Of a stretch of DNA of 64,000 nt, positions 10,694 to 22,846 are shown piece by piece. Origin of the DNA: Apium graveolens (Eukaryota > Streptophyta > Magnoliopsida > Apiales > Apiaceae); contig NW_027417553.1 in assembly GCF_009905375.1 (NCBI RefSeq), positions 1 through 64,000 on the forward strand, in the 5' to 3' direction. The position numbers and the translations under genes were made by a program. The notes beneath the pieces are model-generated. The model saw nothing but the letters and a program-made list of their open reading frames with translations. It searched no databases and was not told where the DNA came from. Numbering within the stretch: position 1 is the stretch's first letter; each line of letters opens with the position of its first letter.

Positions 10694-12987
10694 GCACTAA
10701 GTCAATAGTGTGTGTGGGAGTGTTAGTTCAGTAGATTACCTTGGTTAAGGTTTAGTTTGGGTTTGGGTTTTGGTTAATGTTTGGTTTGGTTTGTCTAGTG
10801 GGAAGTCATGGTAGAAAGGGTACATCAAATTCTGCAGATTTTTAGTTTTGTAACATGAGGTTTATGGTGAGATTTGACCTTGTCATTGTAATGCACTTTG
10901 AGGCCCAAGTCATCAGAAGCTAATACTAGGGGTATACTTCAGATTATAGATGTTTGTTAGAGGTTTGTAGGTTGTTTTGTTAGGTGCCCGGGTGAAAACT
11001 CTAAATATGTCCAGCAAGGAACAGTTTTGCCGCAACCTAGAAATGAGAAGTTTTGACCATGTCATGGATATGCCCTCACTAGGACTGGGTTGGCCTTAGT
11101 TAGAGGGAGTGTCAGAGGTGTTTTTCCAGCCATAGTTCATAGAAATTGAGTTAGAATCATGTGTCACAAGTTAGTGCAAAACATGACACTTTTTGTCTAG
11201 AAAACAGGGGAACCATGGATTTAAACTTAGGCCTAGGTAGGCCCAAGCTAGGCCTTTGAGTCACACCAAGTTTGACAGTTACCTTATGATAAGAAGAGTC
11301 TAGTGTAGAAGTTTGGGAGGTAAACTTGAGGTTTAAGGGTGTCAATTGTACTCAAGAAACCATCGATGTCATCCTGAAATCACTATAATGAGCACATTCA
11401 CTTAACATTTAGTTTTAAAACACTCATGAGTGAGGCCTAGGTTGACCACCATAGTTGTAAGATAGTATAAGGTCATTAGAGTGTAGGGCCTAGGTCAGGG
11501 TCAATAGGAACTTGATGGTTTAGAAAAGGCACTTCGAGTAATGAGGTCAATATTAGGAGTTTTGACTAGTTTAGCATTACTAAGTGACTTGAGTAAGTGG
11601 AGTGAGATCATCCAAGCTTAGTGATGCAATATAGTGTGTTTATGTATTATTATGTACTTAAATGTGTTATGTGAGCATATGTAGCTATGTGAACTATTAT
11701 TTTTATAAGGTAATTGTAAGCATGTATGTGTATATAGGCCTAAGTGCCAATATGCGTAATTTCGGTTTATAATTAGGTTGAGTTGGTGAAAATATATTAT
11801 AATAAGGCTATTATTATTTTGTGTAGGCTCTCGAGACGATGGTAAAATTTACATTAAAGTCGAGTAAAGCTCCCAATTGCTCCCACCTGCCAGTCAAGTC
11901 AAGCCTTTCTCAAGGAAAGTGTTTTAACCTATCTTTTTTTTATTACACTACAAGTGTGTGTTAACCTAGCTTTTATATATGATGCGAGTATTCTAATTCA
12001 CCTTGATATACATGTATATATGACCCAAGTGGTTTCAAAACTATCTTCCATATTATATACAAATGCCATGAACCCTCAAATATCTAGTACAAGTAGTTTA
12101 ACTTTACTTGGAGATTGTTATGCAAGTAATTCAAAAGTTATACCATGCTAGTGTACCAAAGTAATGGTGATGCTGAACCCTATATAAGCTATACTTGGTA
12201 ACCTTATCTCGACACCTAAAAGTCAATTATTCCTTAAAGTTGTTCATATATGTTTGATAACTCTATTCTTATCCTTAAACCATGATACCCTGCTATACTT
12301 TGAACCGATGCTTACCTTCCTTATATTTTAATACCTATGTCTTATCTGAACCACTATATTGAACCTAGTTGACTTATTTCCTTTGTACTATTCAAAAAAC
12401 CCTGTTAAACCTCATTACCAAATCCCTTGTGAATAAAAAATTTACAATTCAATTCGATAAGGTATCAGTCTAATTGATCACGGCCTTAACATTTATTGAA
12501 CCTATTCCATGTACTTTGAAGTTGATCTAGAACCCTTGATAAAGACGTTCACTGTTTAAGAAATTAACCGTCACTTGGCATCATTTTTTAAAATGAAAAG
12601 TTAAAAGTGGATTTTCAGTCCCAAAGGGGGATGAATGTTTTCTTTAAATAGTGGATCTGGACTGAGACGGAAGTCCTTTTCACTCTTAATTTATAGGCTT
12701 AAAAGTTGCCTAGGGATCCCATTAATGTTCTAGAACCCAACGAGGTTCGGGATTACTTCGCGGCTGATCACCGGTTGTAATCCGTAGCGTCATAAAATGG
12801 TTTTGATATAGAAATGGTTTTTAATTTTTTTGTTGCAAATAAAAGATGCCATCACCCTGAAAGTTTATCTCTTGTTACTATATTATTGAATCTCACATTT
12901 CCATTATTATTTTTATTTTTGGTTTATGTTTACTATAGCACTTGTTGAGCATTTGGCTCACTATTTACTTTCACCCTGATATTTCAG

Positions 12988-13059
12988 CTAGCAGATATGG
13001 TTAGATTCAAGCAGACAGCACCTAAGACTTGTGATGCCAATTCGTATGTTCGAGCTCAG
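12988..13059 (+). CDS. LTR mini-exon with H3-tail-like peptide (E1 3' copy)
   Basis: A 72-nt exon after ATTTCAG, with ATG at 12997; unspliced stop at 13066-13068. The peptide starts VRFKQTAPKT: the residue equivalent to H3 R8 has become Pro. It differs from the paired 5' copy (3584-3655) at several residues, mostly in the part beyond the H3-like head. Confidence 0.5.
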
Positions 13060-13235
13060 GTAGATTAGTGATCTTTTGTGTGAGGACTCAATTTTGAAAT
13101 CAGGTTGTAATAGTTAATAGTATTGGGTTGTTCCAAACCCTAAACTGTAAGATCTTGGATTCGGTGTATTTAGATCTGTTTGTTAACTATTGTAATTATT
13201 CGTATAGTGTCTTTTGTTAAAATTGGTGCGTGATA

Positions 13236-14945
13236 AGGACTGAGTTGACCATTGAGTTCATATGATAGTTAGAGGTGAGTAGGAGGTTAGGCCTTGGTCG
13301 TGGTCAAGTGAAATAAGGTTGGCTTGTCAGGGCACTTCGAGTTTGGAGAGATAGTTGGGTTGCACTAGGCTAGTTAATCACCTCGAGTCATTTGTGTTGG
13401 TGTAGTGTGATCATTCAATAGTTAATTGTGCACTATGTTTAAATAATATGTTATGTGATTAAATGTGTTATGTGCTTCCAAATAATTACTTGGGACATGA
13501 TTCTATTATGTGCATACTAGGAGTCGAACGTGTAAGTAGGCCTAAGTGCCACTATGATTTGAATTTTCTAACTAGGATGGAGACTTTGTGAGAGTGTATC
13601 TTGATGAGGTATAATATTTTGTGTAGGCTCAGGAGAAGATAGTAAGCTTGCCGTCAAATTCGAGTAGTGCTCCTGGTTGCTTCCACGATCAAGACTAGAG
13701 TTAGTCCAGCCTTATTAAGGCAAGTATTTTTTCCCTCACTTATCATTCTAGTGATGTTTTCCTTAAATTATATATTGCAAGTGTAACGAACCACTCTTTT
13801 GAATCATGATAGCATGCTCGTATAATGATCATTAATCTTGTTGTCACTATGATATATCGTTACAAATACTCTTACATTAGATTAGGATATTGCAAATGTT
13901 TTTCCATGCTTACGGTTATTGGACTTGTTTTAAGTCTGTTTATGCACTTATAAAAATCACACCCTTATAAACTATAAAACCTCATATGCTATGATAGTGT
14001 AATCTCTCTTGATTAACCGCCAATCTTTTTACTCTTACACCTCCGAGTTACCAACTCTTTACATAAATCCTTACATTCATACCCAATCTTTGTCACTAGA
14101 TATATCCCATATATAACCCTCAAATTAGAGATCTCTATCTTGTGGAATAACATTATAATTCTTTTTCAATACTTTCTTCCCTCGTTTTCAAACCGTTGTT
14201 GACCATCTTTGAAAACCCTGCTAGTGAGAAGTCAAATCATTCTGATAAAAGTTTCATAACTCGAATCCTTGATTGATGATTTAAATCCCTTTTGTTTAGA
14301 TTTTTGTAAAGTTCTCCTTGGCATCAGTTTTATAAAAGATAATTGCTCTTTAAATAAAATAATGTTTTCATGAGATTGGTGAATTGGACTAAGACACAAG
14401 TCCCTTTCACACTCATTATATTAGGCTTAAAAGATGCCTAAGGATCCCATTAAATTGTTAAGAACCCAACGAGGTTCCGGATTGCTTCGCGGCTGATCAC
14501 CAGCTGTAATTCGTAGCGTCATAAAATAATTTGAGCAATGATTTGGTTATAAATGTTTTGACTTGAATAACGATGCCATACACCTCAATTTCCAGATATA
14601 AATTGCTATGATGTTAAATTTTGTCTTATGATATACCTTGATGAGCGCTTGGCTCACTTCTTGCTTTTCATTCATGTTATTTTAGCTAGCAAGTATGGTT
14701 AGATTCAAGTAGACTGCTCGTAAGTCTACCGGTGGAGATACTAAGGCTTATGTGAGAGCTCAGGTAGTATAGTTGGAGTTTGTGTGAGGACCGGTAGCTT
14801 TATATATATAAGTTGTAATAGTTTTTGTGTTGGACTGTTCAAATATAAACTTTTGTGAACTTGGATTCTGTTATGTAACAACCATTTGTAATAACTTTAT
14901 ATTTATTCAATTGTAATTTGTTAGTGTTATTTTGGGGCTGTGACA
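13236..14945 (+). mobile_element. 5' LTR of E2 (right part)
   Basis: It is co-linear with 36716-38417, the right part of the E2 3' LTR, at about 94 percent identity over the first 200 bases. It ends GGGGCTGTGACA at 14945, followed by a primer site. The left ~2.1 kb of this LTR must lie beyond E1, outside the window. The only exon-like content is the mini-exon at 14686-14763. The GC-rich block GAACCCAACGAGGTTC is near 14460. Confidence 0.85.
14686..14763 (+). pseudogene. LTR mini-exon, H3-tail-like, stop-containing (E2 5' copy)
   Basis: A 78-nt exon between TTTTAG and AG|GTAG, with ATG at 14695. The frame reads VRFK, then TAG at 14710-14712 in place of the CAG (Gln) seen in all related copies, then TARKSTGGD. 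This is a C-to-T change in a CAG context, as expected from methylation-driven decay. Without it, the head would match H3 at 11 of 13 positions. The exon ends in phase 0 and its donor lies 323 nt before the acceptor at 15086. Confidence 0.55.
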
Positions 14946-14949
14946 GGTT

Positions 14950-14961
14950 TGGTATCAGAGC
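14950..14961 (+). other. Primer binding site, E2
   Basis: TGGTATCAGAGC, complementary to initiator tRNA-Met, starts four bases after the LTR end. Confidence 0.9.
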
Positions 14962-15086
14962 CATAGTTTAGAGTCTCTGAACAATCCATATAGGTTATAA
15001 GATATATATATAGGAAATACGAGAGTGTAAGTAGATATTATTCGAGTAAGTCGCTAATATTTTCCTTCGTATATATTGTTTCTCAG

Positions 15087-15452
15087 CAAAGAATGCATTC
15101 TTCTTCGTCCTCAGCACCATCTGACACTATATCATTATCCGTGTACGCTGACTTGAGGCTCCAGTTTGATAGACTCCAAGGGAAGTACGACCGACTTATG
15201 GAGCGACTGGATGTTGCTTTTCAGGAAGATACACGGCTTAAGGAGGAACCTAAGGCACAATTGGTTGTGAGACTCGAGTCCTTAACGTAGTTTGTTAATA
15301 CTAAGCTTGGGGAGATGCCAGCACACCATGACTGTAGCAGCCAGTACACCATCCAGATGGTAGCGGATGAACTTCTAGACATTGTGAAGGTGCTTCAGGG
15401 AGAGCAGTGGGAAGAGATCCCGATAGCTCAAGATGTTAACGAAGAGACCTAG
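15087..15452 (+). pseudogene. Leader ORF0 of E2 with one stop
   Basis: Homologue of the E1 ORF at 3991-4347. The acceptor-like TTTCTCAG precedes CAA-AGA and an ATG at 15093, so a spliced LTR exon would enter in phase 0. It shows the Ser-rich head, a heptad-like charged segment (LQFDRLQGKYDRLMERL), then TAG at 15288-15290 where E1 reads through. The remainder (FVNTKLGEMP ... YTIQMVADELLDIV) stays in frame to TAG at 15450-15452. One stop over 120 codons and no frameshift is less damage than in neighbouring pol. Family unknown; the similarity to E1 argues for a real protein in the ancestor. Confidence 0.6.
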
Positions 15453-16049
15453 GTAGATGACCGTTAGCCTGAATTAGGAGCCAAACTTCCTATTCCCTTT
15501 CCAGTTGGCTACCCTTTATGTTGATTGTATTTCTCGAACTATGTAGTTTCTGTATTTCCATTTTAGAACTATGATCTCATTGACCTTTAAATTCGAACCT
15601 TATTTGGTTGTGGTGGAAGATAACTTTGTTTTAATGATTAATGCACTATCATTTCGTTTCACTATCGTTTCGTTTCGTTATCGTTCAATTTAGCTTCGCT
15701 TTCATTTCTAGAATTGTATATCAACTCATTTGCTAATAATTGAAATCTGAATGCATATGATCCCTTTAATTTCGTAGCACCTTGGCTTTGAAATGATTAC
15801 TACACCCCTAACTATCTTGTTAAACCTGTTATTTCATAATCATGCTTGTCATTATCGCATATGTTTCAAGCTTACTTATGCATTTTTGTTGTCCCAATTT
15901 TACCTATATTTTTTCCTGCTTTCCTGCTTATAATCATGTATAACTTTGTTAAAATCTAAAAATCATGTGATCAAATTAACCCTGTCATAACCTAGATTTG
16001 AAATATTTGTCATAATCATACCTTCTTGTTACCAATTTTTTTTAGAAAC
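15453..16049 (+). other. Non-coding spacer between ORF0 and gag of E2
   Basis: AT-rich, with short TTTCGTTTCGTTATCG repeats near 15650-15690 and no ORF. It ends in a T-run plus TAG (ACCAATTTTTTTTAG) four bases before the gag ATG, again resembling a splice acceptor. Confidence 0.5.
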
Positions 16050-17218
16050 ATGCCTCCTAAAAAGATAAAGCAAACCAATACTGCTTCTGCAACCGACCCC
16101 AATATCCTTCGACTATTGGAAACTCTGCAACAACAGACTAATGCAATTGATCAACAACAACAAACTCTTCAACAACAATTCCAACAACAATTCCAACAAC
16201 AACAATTTCGAAACCAAGAGAACCATGATCAACACCAACATCAACCAGATCCACCAGAGCCACCAATTATGACTTTCAAAACTTTCCAGAATGTGAACCC
16301 TCCGGCTTTTCATGATACCACTGATCCAGTAGTTGCCAACACTTGGATAAGAGAAATGGAGAGATCTTTCAAATTGGTTCAACTAGGGGAAGAACAGAAG
16401 ACCATATATGCCACATATTTCTTAAAAGGGGAAGCGATTTATTGGTGGGATTCAGTCAAAGTTTTGGAAGAAGTTAAACCAATTACTTGGACTAGGTTCA
16501 TGGAGTTGTTTTTGGAAAAATATTACCCCCGTATATACAGAAATAAATGGAGATGAAATTCTTGGAACTGAAACAAGGAAGTATGACCGTCTTGGAATAT
16601 GAGAAGAAGTTTACCGAATTGTCAAGATTTGTGACCGAGTACGTGGATACTGATGAAGAGAAGGCTTAGAGATTTCAACAAGGGCTCGAATATTGGATTC
16701 GAGATAGAGTGTCGATGTTTGAGATTGGTACCTACGATGGGGTAGTTCAGAAGGCGGCATTGATTGAAAGTAATGGAGCATAATCTAGAAAGGAAAGAGA
16801 TAATAAGAAGAGGAAAGTGTTTCATTAGAAGGAGAGGCCAGAATCAGGGTATCAGCAAGATAGAATTATGAAGAGAATTGGATTCCAGAAAGGATGGAAT
16901 GTACAGAAGAAAGGGGAAGTGAACAAGAGACAAGACAATAAAGGAAATCATCAGCAGAATCGGGGTCAAGCGAATGATGACAAACAGCCAAGGGTCGAAT
17001 GTAAGCATTGTGGGAAGAAGCATTCGGGAATTTGCAACAAGCTCAACATGACATGTTATCGATGTAATCAGAAGGGACATTTGGCCAATGAGTGTAAGGT
17101 ATAAAAACCTGGAGTAACATGCTACAAGTGCGGAAAAGTTGGACATATCGCCAAGGATTGCAGGTCAACCGGATTAATCAAAAGCATGATTAATATAGCA
17201 AACACTAGCACCACAAGA
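16050..17218 (+). pseudogene. gag: gag of E2 (broken)
   Basis: MPPKKIKQTN start at 16050, then a long Gln-rich segment (CAA repeats, 16129-16215). The Gag core has TDPVVANTWIREMERSFK and YFLKGEAIYWWDSV. A frameshift near 16530 and TAG at 16666-16668 break the core. Three cysteine motifs follow: CKHCGKKHSGIC, CYRCNQKGHLANEC, and CYKCGKVGHIAKDC after a TAA at 17101. The knuckles keep all ligands, unlike E1. Confidence 0.85.
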
Positions 17219-17789
17219 AATGTTGGCGTTACCTCCACCACCTACAGTAACTCCACAAGAATCAACAAGGACTTTTAATCTGAAAATGAAGGATGTTGTT
17301 CAAAATTATGAGGTGATAGCGGGTAAACTTTCGATAAACAATGTTGAAGCTAAAGTATTGATTGATTCAAGAGCTACAAAGTCTTTTATATCAGAAACTT
17401 TTGCTAATAGATTAAACCGTGATAAGAAGGATATGAGTGAAGCGATGAACATAGTAATTTCCAATCAAGAAAAGATACATGTGAGTCAATTTTGCCCTCA
17501 ATATGAGATTGACATCTCTGGGCATAAGTTTACAGTCGACTTGATACTTTTCAAGTTAAGGGAGTTTGATATAATATTAGGAATGGATTAGTTAGGAAAG
17601 AATAATGCTGAGATAGATTATAGATCTAAGAAGGTCTATTTACGAGCAAAGAATGGGAGTAATGTGGTATTTAAGGGCCAGAAGTAAGCACAACTATTTC
17701 TCACTGCTATTCAAGCCAGCAAGCTACTTAGGAAAGGATGTGAAGCATATTTAGCCTATGTAGTAGATTCAGAAAAAGAAGTTCCTAGC
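17219..17789 (+). pseudogene. Protease region of E2
   Basis: VLIDSRATKSFISETF has Arg in place of the Gly of the catalytic Asp-Ser-Gly, followed by LILFKLREFDIILGMD and a TAG at 17589-17591 replacing Trp. A TAA at 17686-17688 lies in the linker. It is recognised by alignment with E1 and by position between the zinc knuckles and RT. Confidence 0.8.
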
Positions 17790-19307
17790 ATGGAGGAGAT
17801 TCCAGTAGTGAGAGAGTTCCTAGATGTGTTTTCAGAGGAATTACCCGGACTACCGCCAGATCGACAAATTGAGTTTGAGATTAATTTTGCCCCAGGCACT
17901 GAACCCGTTTCGAAGGCACCTTATAGAATGACACCAACCAAGATGAAAGAGTTGGCAAGTCAGATACAAGAACTTTTGGATAAAGGAGTCATAAGGCCAA
18001 GTACGTCGCCATGGGGAGCGCCGGTTCTTTTCGTAAAGAAGAAAGACGGAAGCATGAGACTCTGTATCGATTACCGAGAGTTGAACAAAATGACGATTAA
18101 TAATCGGTACCCGTTGCTGAGAATAGACGATTTATTTGATCAACTGAAAGGAGAAAAGTGTTTTTCGAAGGTTGATTTGAGGTCGGGATACCACCAATTA
18201 AAGATTAAACCAGAAGATATCTCAAAGACGACATTTAGGATGAAATATGGACATTATGAGTTTTTAGTAATGCCTTTCGGATTAACAAATGCCCCTGCAG
18301 CTTTTATGGAGTTAATGAATCGAGTTTTCAAGAAATACTTGGACCAGTTTGTTGTGGTGTTTATTGATGATATTCTAATATATTCGAAGACGGAAGAAGA
18401 GCACGAGCAACACTTATGGAAAGTTTTGGAAATTCTTAGACACAAAAGGTTGTATGCAAAGTTCTCAAAGTGTGAGTTTTGGTTAAAAGAAGTTTAATTT
18501 TTAGTGCATATAATTGGAAGCGAAGGAATTAGGGTGGACCCCACAAAGATCGAAGCAATTATGAGTTGGGAGAGACCAAAGACTCCTACGGAAGTAAGAA
18601 GCTTTCTCGGATTGGCTGGATACTACAGAAGGTTCGTAAAGGATTTCTCAAAGATCACTACGCCGCTGACCAAGTTGACAAGGAAGAATCATAAGTTTGA
18701 ATGGGATGCGGAATGTGAAGGAAGCTTTCAAGAGTTAAAATAGAAATTGGTTACCGCACCAGTATTAGTACTACCCGACGACAAAGGAGATTTTGTGATA
18801 TATAGCGACGTTTCGCATAAAGGACTAGGTTGTGTGCTAATGCAACATAATAAGGTTATTGCATATACATCACGATATCTTAAACCTCATGAATTGAAAT
18901 ACCCAACCCATGATCTGGAATTGGCAGCCATAGTGTTCGCACTCAGGATATGGAGACATTACCTGTACGGGGAGAAGTATGAAATCTACACGGATCATAA
19001 AAGCTTGAAGTATACATTCACCCAGAAGGAACTTAACATGAGACAACAGAGATGGTTGGAGCTAATCAAGGATTACGACTGTTCGATACATTACCATCCA
19101 AGAAAGGCGAATGTAGTAGCCGATGCTTTGAGTAGGAAGGAAAGGTTGAATACGATAACCATGCCAAGGGAGTTATCTAAGGAGATTGAAAGATCTGAGT
19201 TAGATTTCTGTATTTACGGGACGTCAAAAGAGATTTGTCACGGCATGACTTTTCAGCCAGAACTATTACAAAAGATAAAGAAATGCCAAGAAGAAGTGAT
19301 GAGTTGA
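17790..19307 (+). pseudogene. Reverse transcriptase-RNase H of E2
   Basis: The best preserved polymerase in the window. From 17790 to 18497 it is open, with [65 protein letters not shown] and [13 protein letters not shown] at 18495-18497 and TAG at 18741-18743 replace Gln codons. RNase H shows [10 protein letters not shown] (Ala to Val), [27 protein letters not shown] and [11 protein letters not shown]. Reading frame and domain order are otherwise intact. It ends with a TGA at 19305-19307. Confidence 0.9.
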
Positions 19308-20681
19308 GAGAATAATCAACTGACGGGGGAAGAGATATGTACGAAAAAGGATGAGCAAGGAATATTAAGATTTGTATCAAGGATTTGGATCCCTCAAGCA
19401 ACTGAATTGAAGAACGAGGTACTACAGGAAACACATAACTCAAAATTTTCGATTCATCCATGGAGCACGAAGATGTACCAAGATTTGAAAAAGAAATTTT
19501 GGTGGCCAAACATGAAAAGAGAAATTGCAGAATGGGTCTCCAAGTGTTACACTTGTCAAAGAGTAAAAGCGGAACATCAAAGACCGAGCGGATTGATTCA
19601 GCCATTGAAGATTCTGGAGTGGAAATGGGAAAATATCGCCATGGACTTCATAGTAGGTTTGCTTCGAACAAAATCCAGACACGACGCCATATGAGTTATA
19701 GTCGACCGCCTTACGAAATCAGCATATTTCTTACCCATCAATAAGAAGACTTCATTGGATAGGTTGGTTCATATGTACGTGCACAAAATTATATTACGAC
19801 ACGGCGTACCGATATCGATAATTTCAGATCGAGATCCATGATTCAATTCGAGATTTTGGAAACAGTTTCAGGAAAGTTTAGGCATAAAGCTAAATATAAG
19901 CATCGCATATCATCCTCAGACGGACGGTCAAAGTGAGCGAATTATACAAACAATTGAAGACATATTGCGCAACTGTGCAATCGATTTCGCAGGAAGTTGG
20001 GATGATCACCTACCACTCATAGAGTTCTCGTACAATAACAGTTACCACTCCAGTATTGGAATGCCTCTATATGAAGCTTTATATGGAAGAAAATGCAGAT
20101 CTCCGACAAATTGGGACGAGGTAGGAGAAGGAAAAGTTCTCGGCCCTGAATTAGTTCAGCAAATGAAGGAAATAATCACCTTAATTCGAAAGAGACTAAT
20201 TGCTGCTCAAGACAGACAAAGAAAGTACGTTGATCCTGCCCGAAAGAATGTGAGTTTCCAAGTGGGTGAAGCTGTATTGCTGAAAGTGTCACCATGGAAG
20301 GGTTTGAATCGATTTGGGAAAAATGGGAAATTGGCACCGCGATATATTGGTCCTTTTGAAATTTTAAATCAAGTAGGAAAAGTAGCCTATGAGATAGCTC
20401 TACCACCTCAATATCAACATGTACATAATGTATTTTAAGTGTCTTTGTTCAAAAAGTATAATCTGGATGTCAATCATGTGATAGAGTATGAGCCGCTAGA
20501 AATTCAGAAAGATTTGTGTTACGTGGAGCAACCTGTCAAAATACTCGACTGGCAAGAAAAGAGACTTAGAAATAAGTCAGTAAAAATGGTGAAAGTACTT
20601 TGGAGAAATCCTAAAGTCGAAGAATCGACATGGGAATTAGAGTCAGAAATGCGAGTCTGGTATCCTCAACTATTCCCTTAG
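19308..20681 (+). pseudogene. Integrase with chromodomain, E2
   Basis: The zinc-binding region has IHPWSTK, FWWPNMKRE and an intact CYTCQ. The core has MDFIVGLL, SDRDP and YHPQTDGQSERII. Stops are TGA at 19692-19694 (Trp) and TGA at 19839-19841 (after DRDP, shared with E1); 20436-20438 is TAA where E1 has the His of VFHVS. The C-terminal chromodomain-like tail is fully legible (VKILDWQEK, VKVLWRNPKVEESTWELE), ending LFP at 20681. In known chromoviruses this domain recognises methylated histone H3 and guides insertion. Confidence 0.9.
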
Positions 20682-20696
20682 ATTCCGGGGACAGAA

Positions 20697-20715
20697 TCTT
20701 TTAAGGGGGAGAGGA
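20697..20715 (+). other. Polypurine tract, E2
   Basis: TCTTTTAAGGGGGAGAGGA directly abuts the LTR start TGTCATAACC. Confidence 0.8.
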
Positions 20716-22846
20716 TGTCATAACCTATATTTTATTTATCCTGTAATTGATATATATATATTTATATTAATTGAGCTAATCTATAAAATTTTGTGACTAT
20801 GTGTTTGCGTGATTATAATTATGCTAAATAATTGTGTAATATTATTTAGAATTTTTGAAAATAATGAATGCATTATTTGCTATTGATGTGGCTTATAAAA
20901 TGCATTTTATTATTTAAGAAAAATCATTTTTAAAATCATTTTATTAATAAATTTCAAATTTGATCTTATTAAATTCCTAAAATTCTAGGCTATTTTATGA
21001 TGCCACTCTTGTAATTTATAGATTTTTATTTTTATTTATAAAATTTATTCTTTATATCTAATTACATTAATAATTAGTAGATTACCAATAAAACCTTGCA
21101 TGCAACTTCCACTCAATAGAAGAGAAGGGCATTGTTGACATTTCCAACCCCACTAACACTTCTTGGACTAGATTAATTACCCTTATAACCTTTCATGCAA
21201 TCCTTGTTAGTTAAGGGAGAGGGATAAAGAAGTAAATTACGCAATCCACTAAACATTTTATATCAAGCAAAATTATAAAAGAGAGATCATTCTCCACTAG
21301 CACACACGACCCCCCACCACTACCCTCATCCCTTCTCTCCTTTCTCTCTCGGCCAAAGCCCTCGCCCCCACCCCTTGTCCATTTTCTTCCTTCATTCTTC
21401 AAGTTTCTCTCAAAAATCACTCTATTAAACCTTAAACCTTTGGTTAGTAAGTAAATTATGTGATATAGTACTTGGTTATAGCTTACATGCTAGAGTTAAG
21501 GTAAGCCTAAAGATGAAGACCTTGATTCTTATAAATTTAAAGTCCAAATCATAAGGCAAAATTGTCAAGAGTGGAAATGGTTATTGGACAAGTGTTTTCA
21601 CTCCCATGATTACCATTTCACTCCCTCCATTCAGCAATGACTCCTTAGGAGCCGAATGGAATAAGTTTTGTTGATCAAAATTTGTTTTAAAATGCTATGT
21701 GATGAGATCATGCTTTAAGTGAACTTGATATGTGTTGCATGTAGTTCAAACCCAAGTTTTATGTTAAATTATCTACTTTAAAACCCTTTCATGTCATGGA
21801 ATAGTTGGGATATTATGTTGATAGTGGTTGCATGTTAATTTTATGCATAAAAACTTGTAGTTCTAGGGATGCATGTTGAAAACTAGACTATATGCTTGAT
21901 TTTTGGCCTTAAATTGATTGCATGCACTTGATTATGATTTATTTTGATAAGTTTGAGTATGCCATGTTGTTAAGTAATTTTAATCAGTAGATATCATGCT
22001 TTTAAACTTCGATTTATGAAGCAAAATTATATTGTATTTTTGAAAACAAAGAATAAGTGCTAATATCTTTATCATACCTTTATGTCATTCGATTTTGTGG
22101 TTATTTTTGGAGCATTTGATGAGTTTATTTGATAGTTAATAAAGAGCTTAAGTGTGTCATGATATTAAGTCTTGAATGATCTCATGGGGTTTTGGTTTTC
22201 ACTCGAATAAGGGAGATAAGGTGGAAGGAGTTAGAATAGATTTCCAGCATTTTCCAGATTTGAGGTTTGGCTTGTGAGTGGGAAATGAATGAGCATTTGT
22301 TAGGAACCAGAAGGCCCAAGCTACCAGGGGTTAGGAATTGACCTATAGTCGATCCAAAAAGCTTTAAATTAGAGATATCAATCCATTTAGTTAGGTGCAC
22401 AAGTCGAAACTTGAATTCTGCCAGAACATGGACGATTTGAGTTTGGAGCCAGTCTGAGCTTAGAAAGTGATGTCATGGGTAGGCCCTCATTAGGCCTCTA
22501 TTAGCACTGATACTAGGGAGTATGTGGGAGGTTTGCAAGCCATAGTTTGGAGGTTTAGATTTAAAACCAAGGGTATAAAGTTAGAGAAAAACAGGGCAGT
22601 TTGAGTGTCGCTGGAACAGGGGAGAGTCAATTTCGGGAGTAGGCCCAGGGAGGTCTAAGATAGGCCTTGGTGTCATTCCAAGTGTACAAGTTAGATTTAG
22701 GTTATGAGATTCCATTTTAGTAATTTGAGTGGAAAACATTGAGTGGAAGGGGATCAATGACCCTAGAAACCATTCGATGTCACCCAGGTGTCGCACTTAG
22801 GAGTATTTTGACTTCGCACTTAGTTTTTACGTTCTTAGAGGTAAGG
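20716..22846 (+). mobile_element. 3' LTR of E2, left part
   Basis: It starts TGTCATAACC after the polypurine tract and stops at GGTAAGG, the left copy of the E3 target duplication (TAAGG at 22842-22846). The CT-rich start-like region is at 21310-21370. The rest of the LTR resumes at 36719. No ORF of note. Confidence 0.9.

Larger units (their letters stand above)
9299..13235 (+). mobile_element. 3' LTR of E1
   Basis: A 3937-bp LTR, beginning TATTACGACC (family consensus TGT...) and ending GTGCGTGATA (family consensus TGTGACA), so both termini have decayed. A CT-rich stretch with CTCGGCC at about 9910-9960 resembles a transcription-start/5' UTR region. A donor-like TTTAG|GTAAGGATGATCT is at 10681, the hairpin at 12750-12783, and the mini-exon at 12988-13059. 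Immediately right of 13235 the sequence becomes the E2 5' LTR, so E1 is inserted there. Confidence 0.85.
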
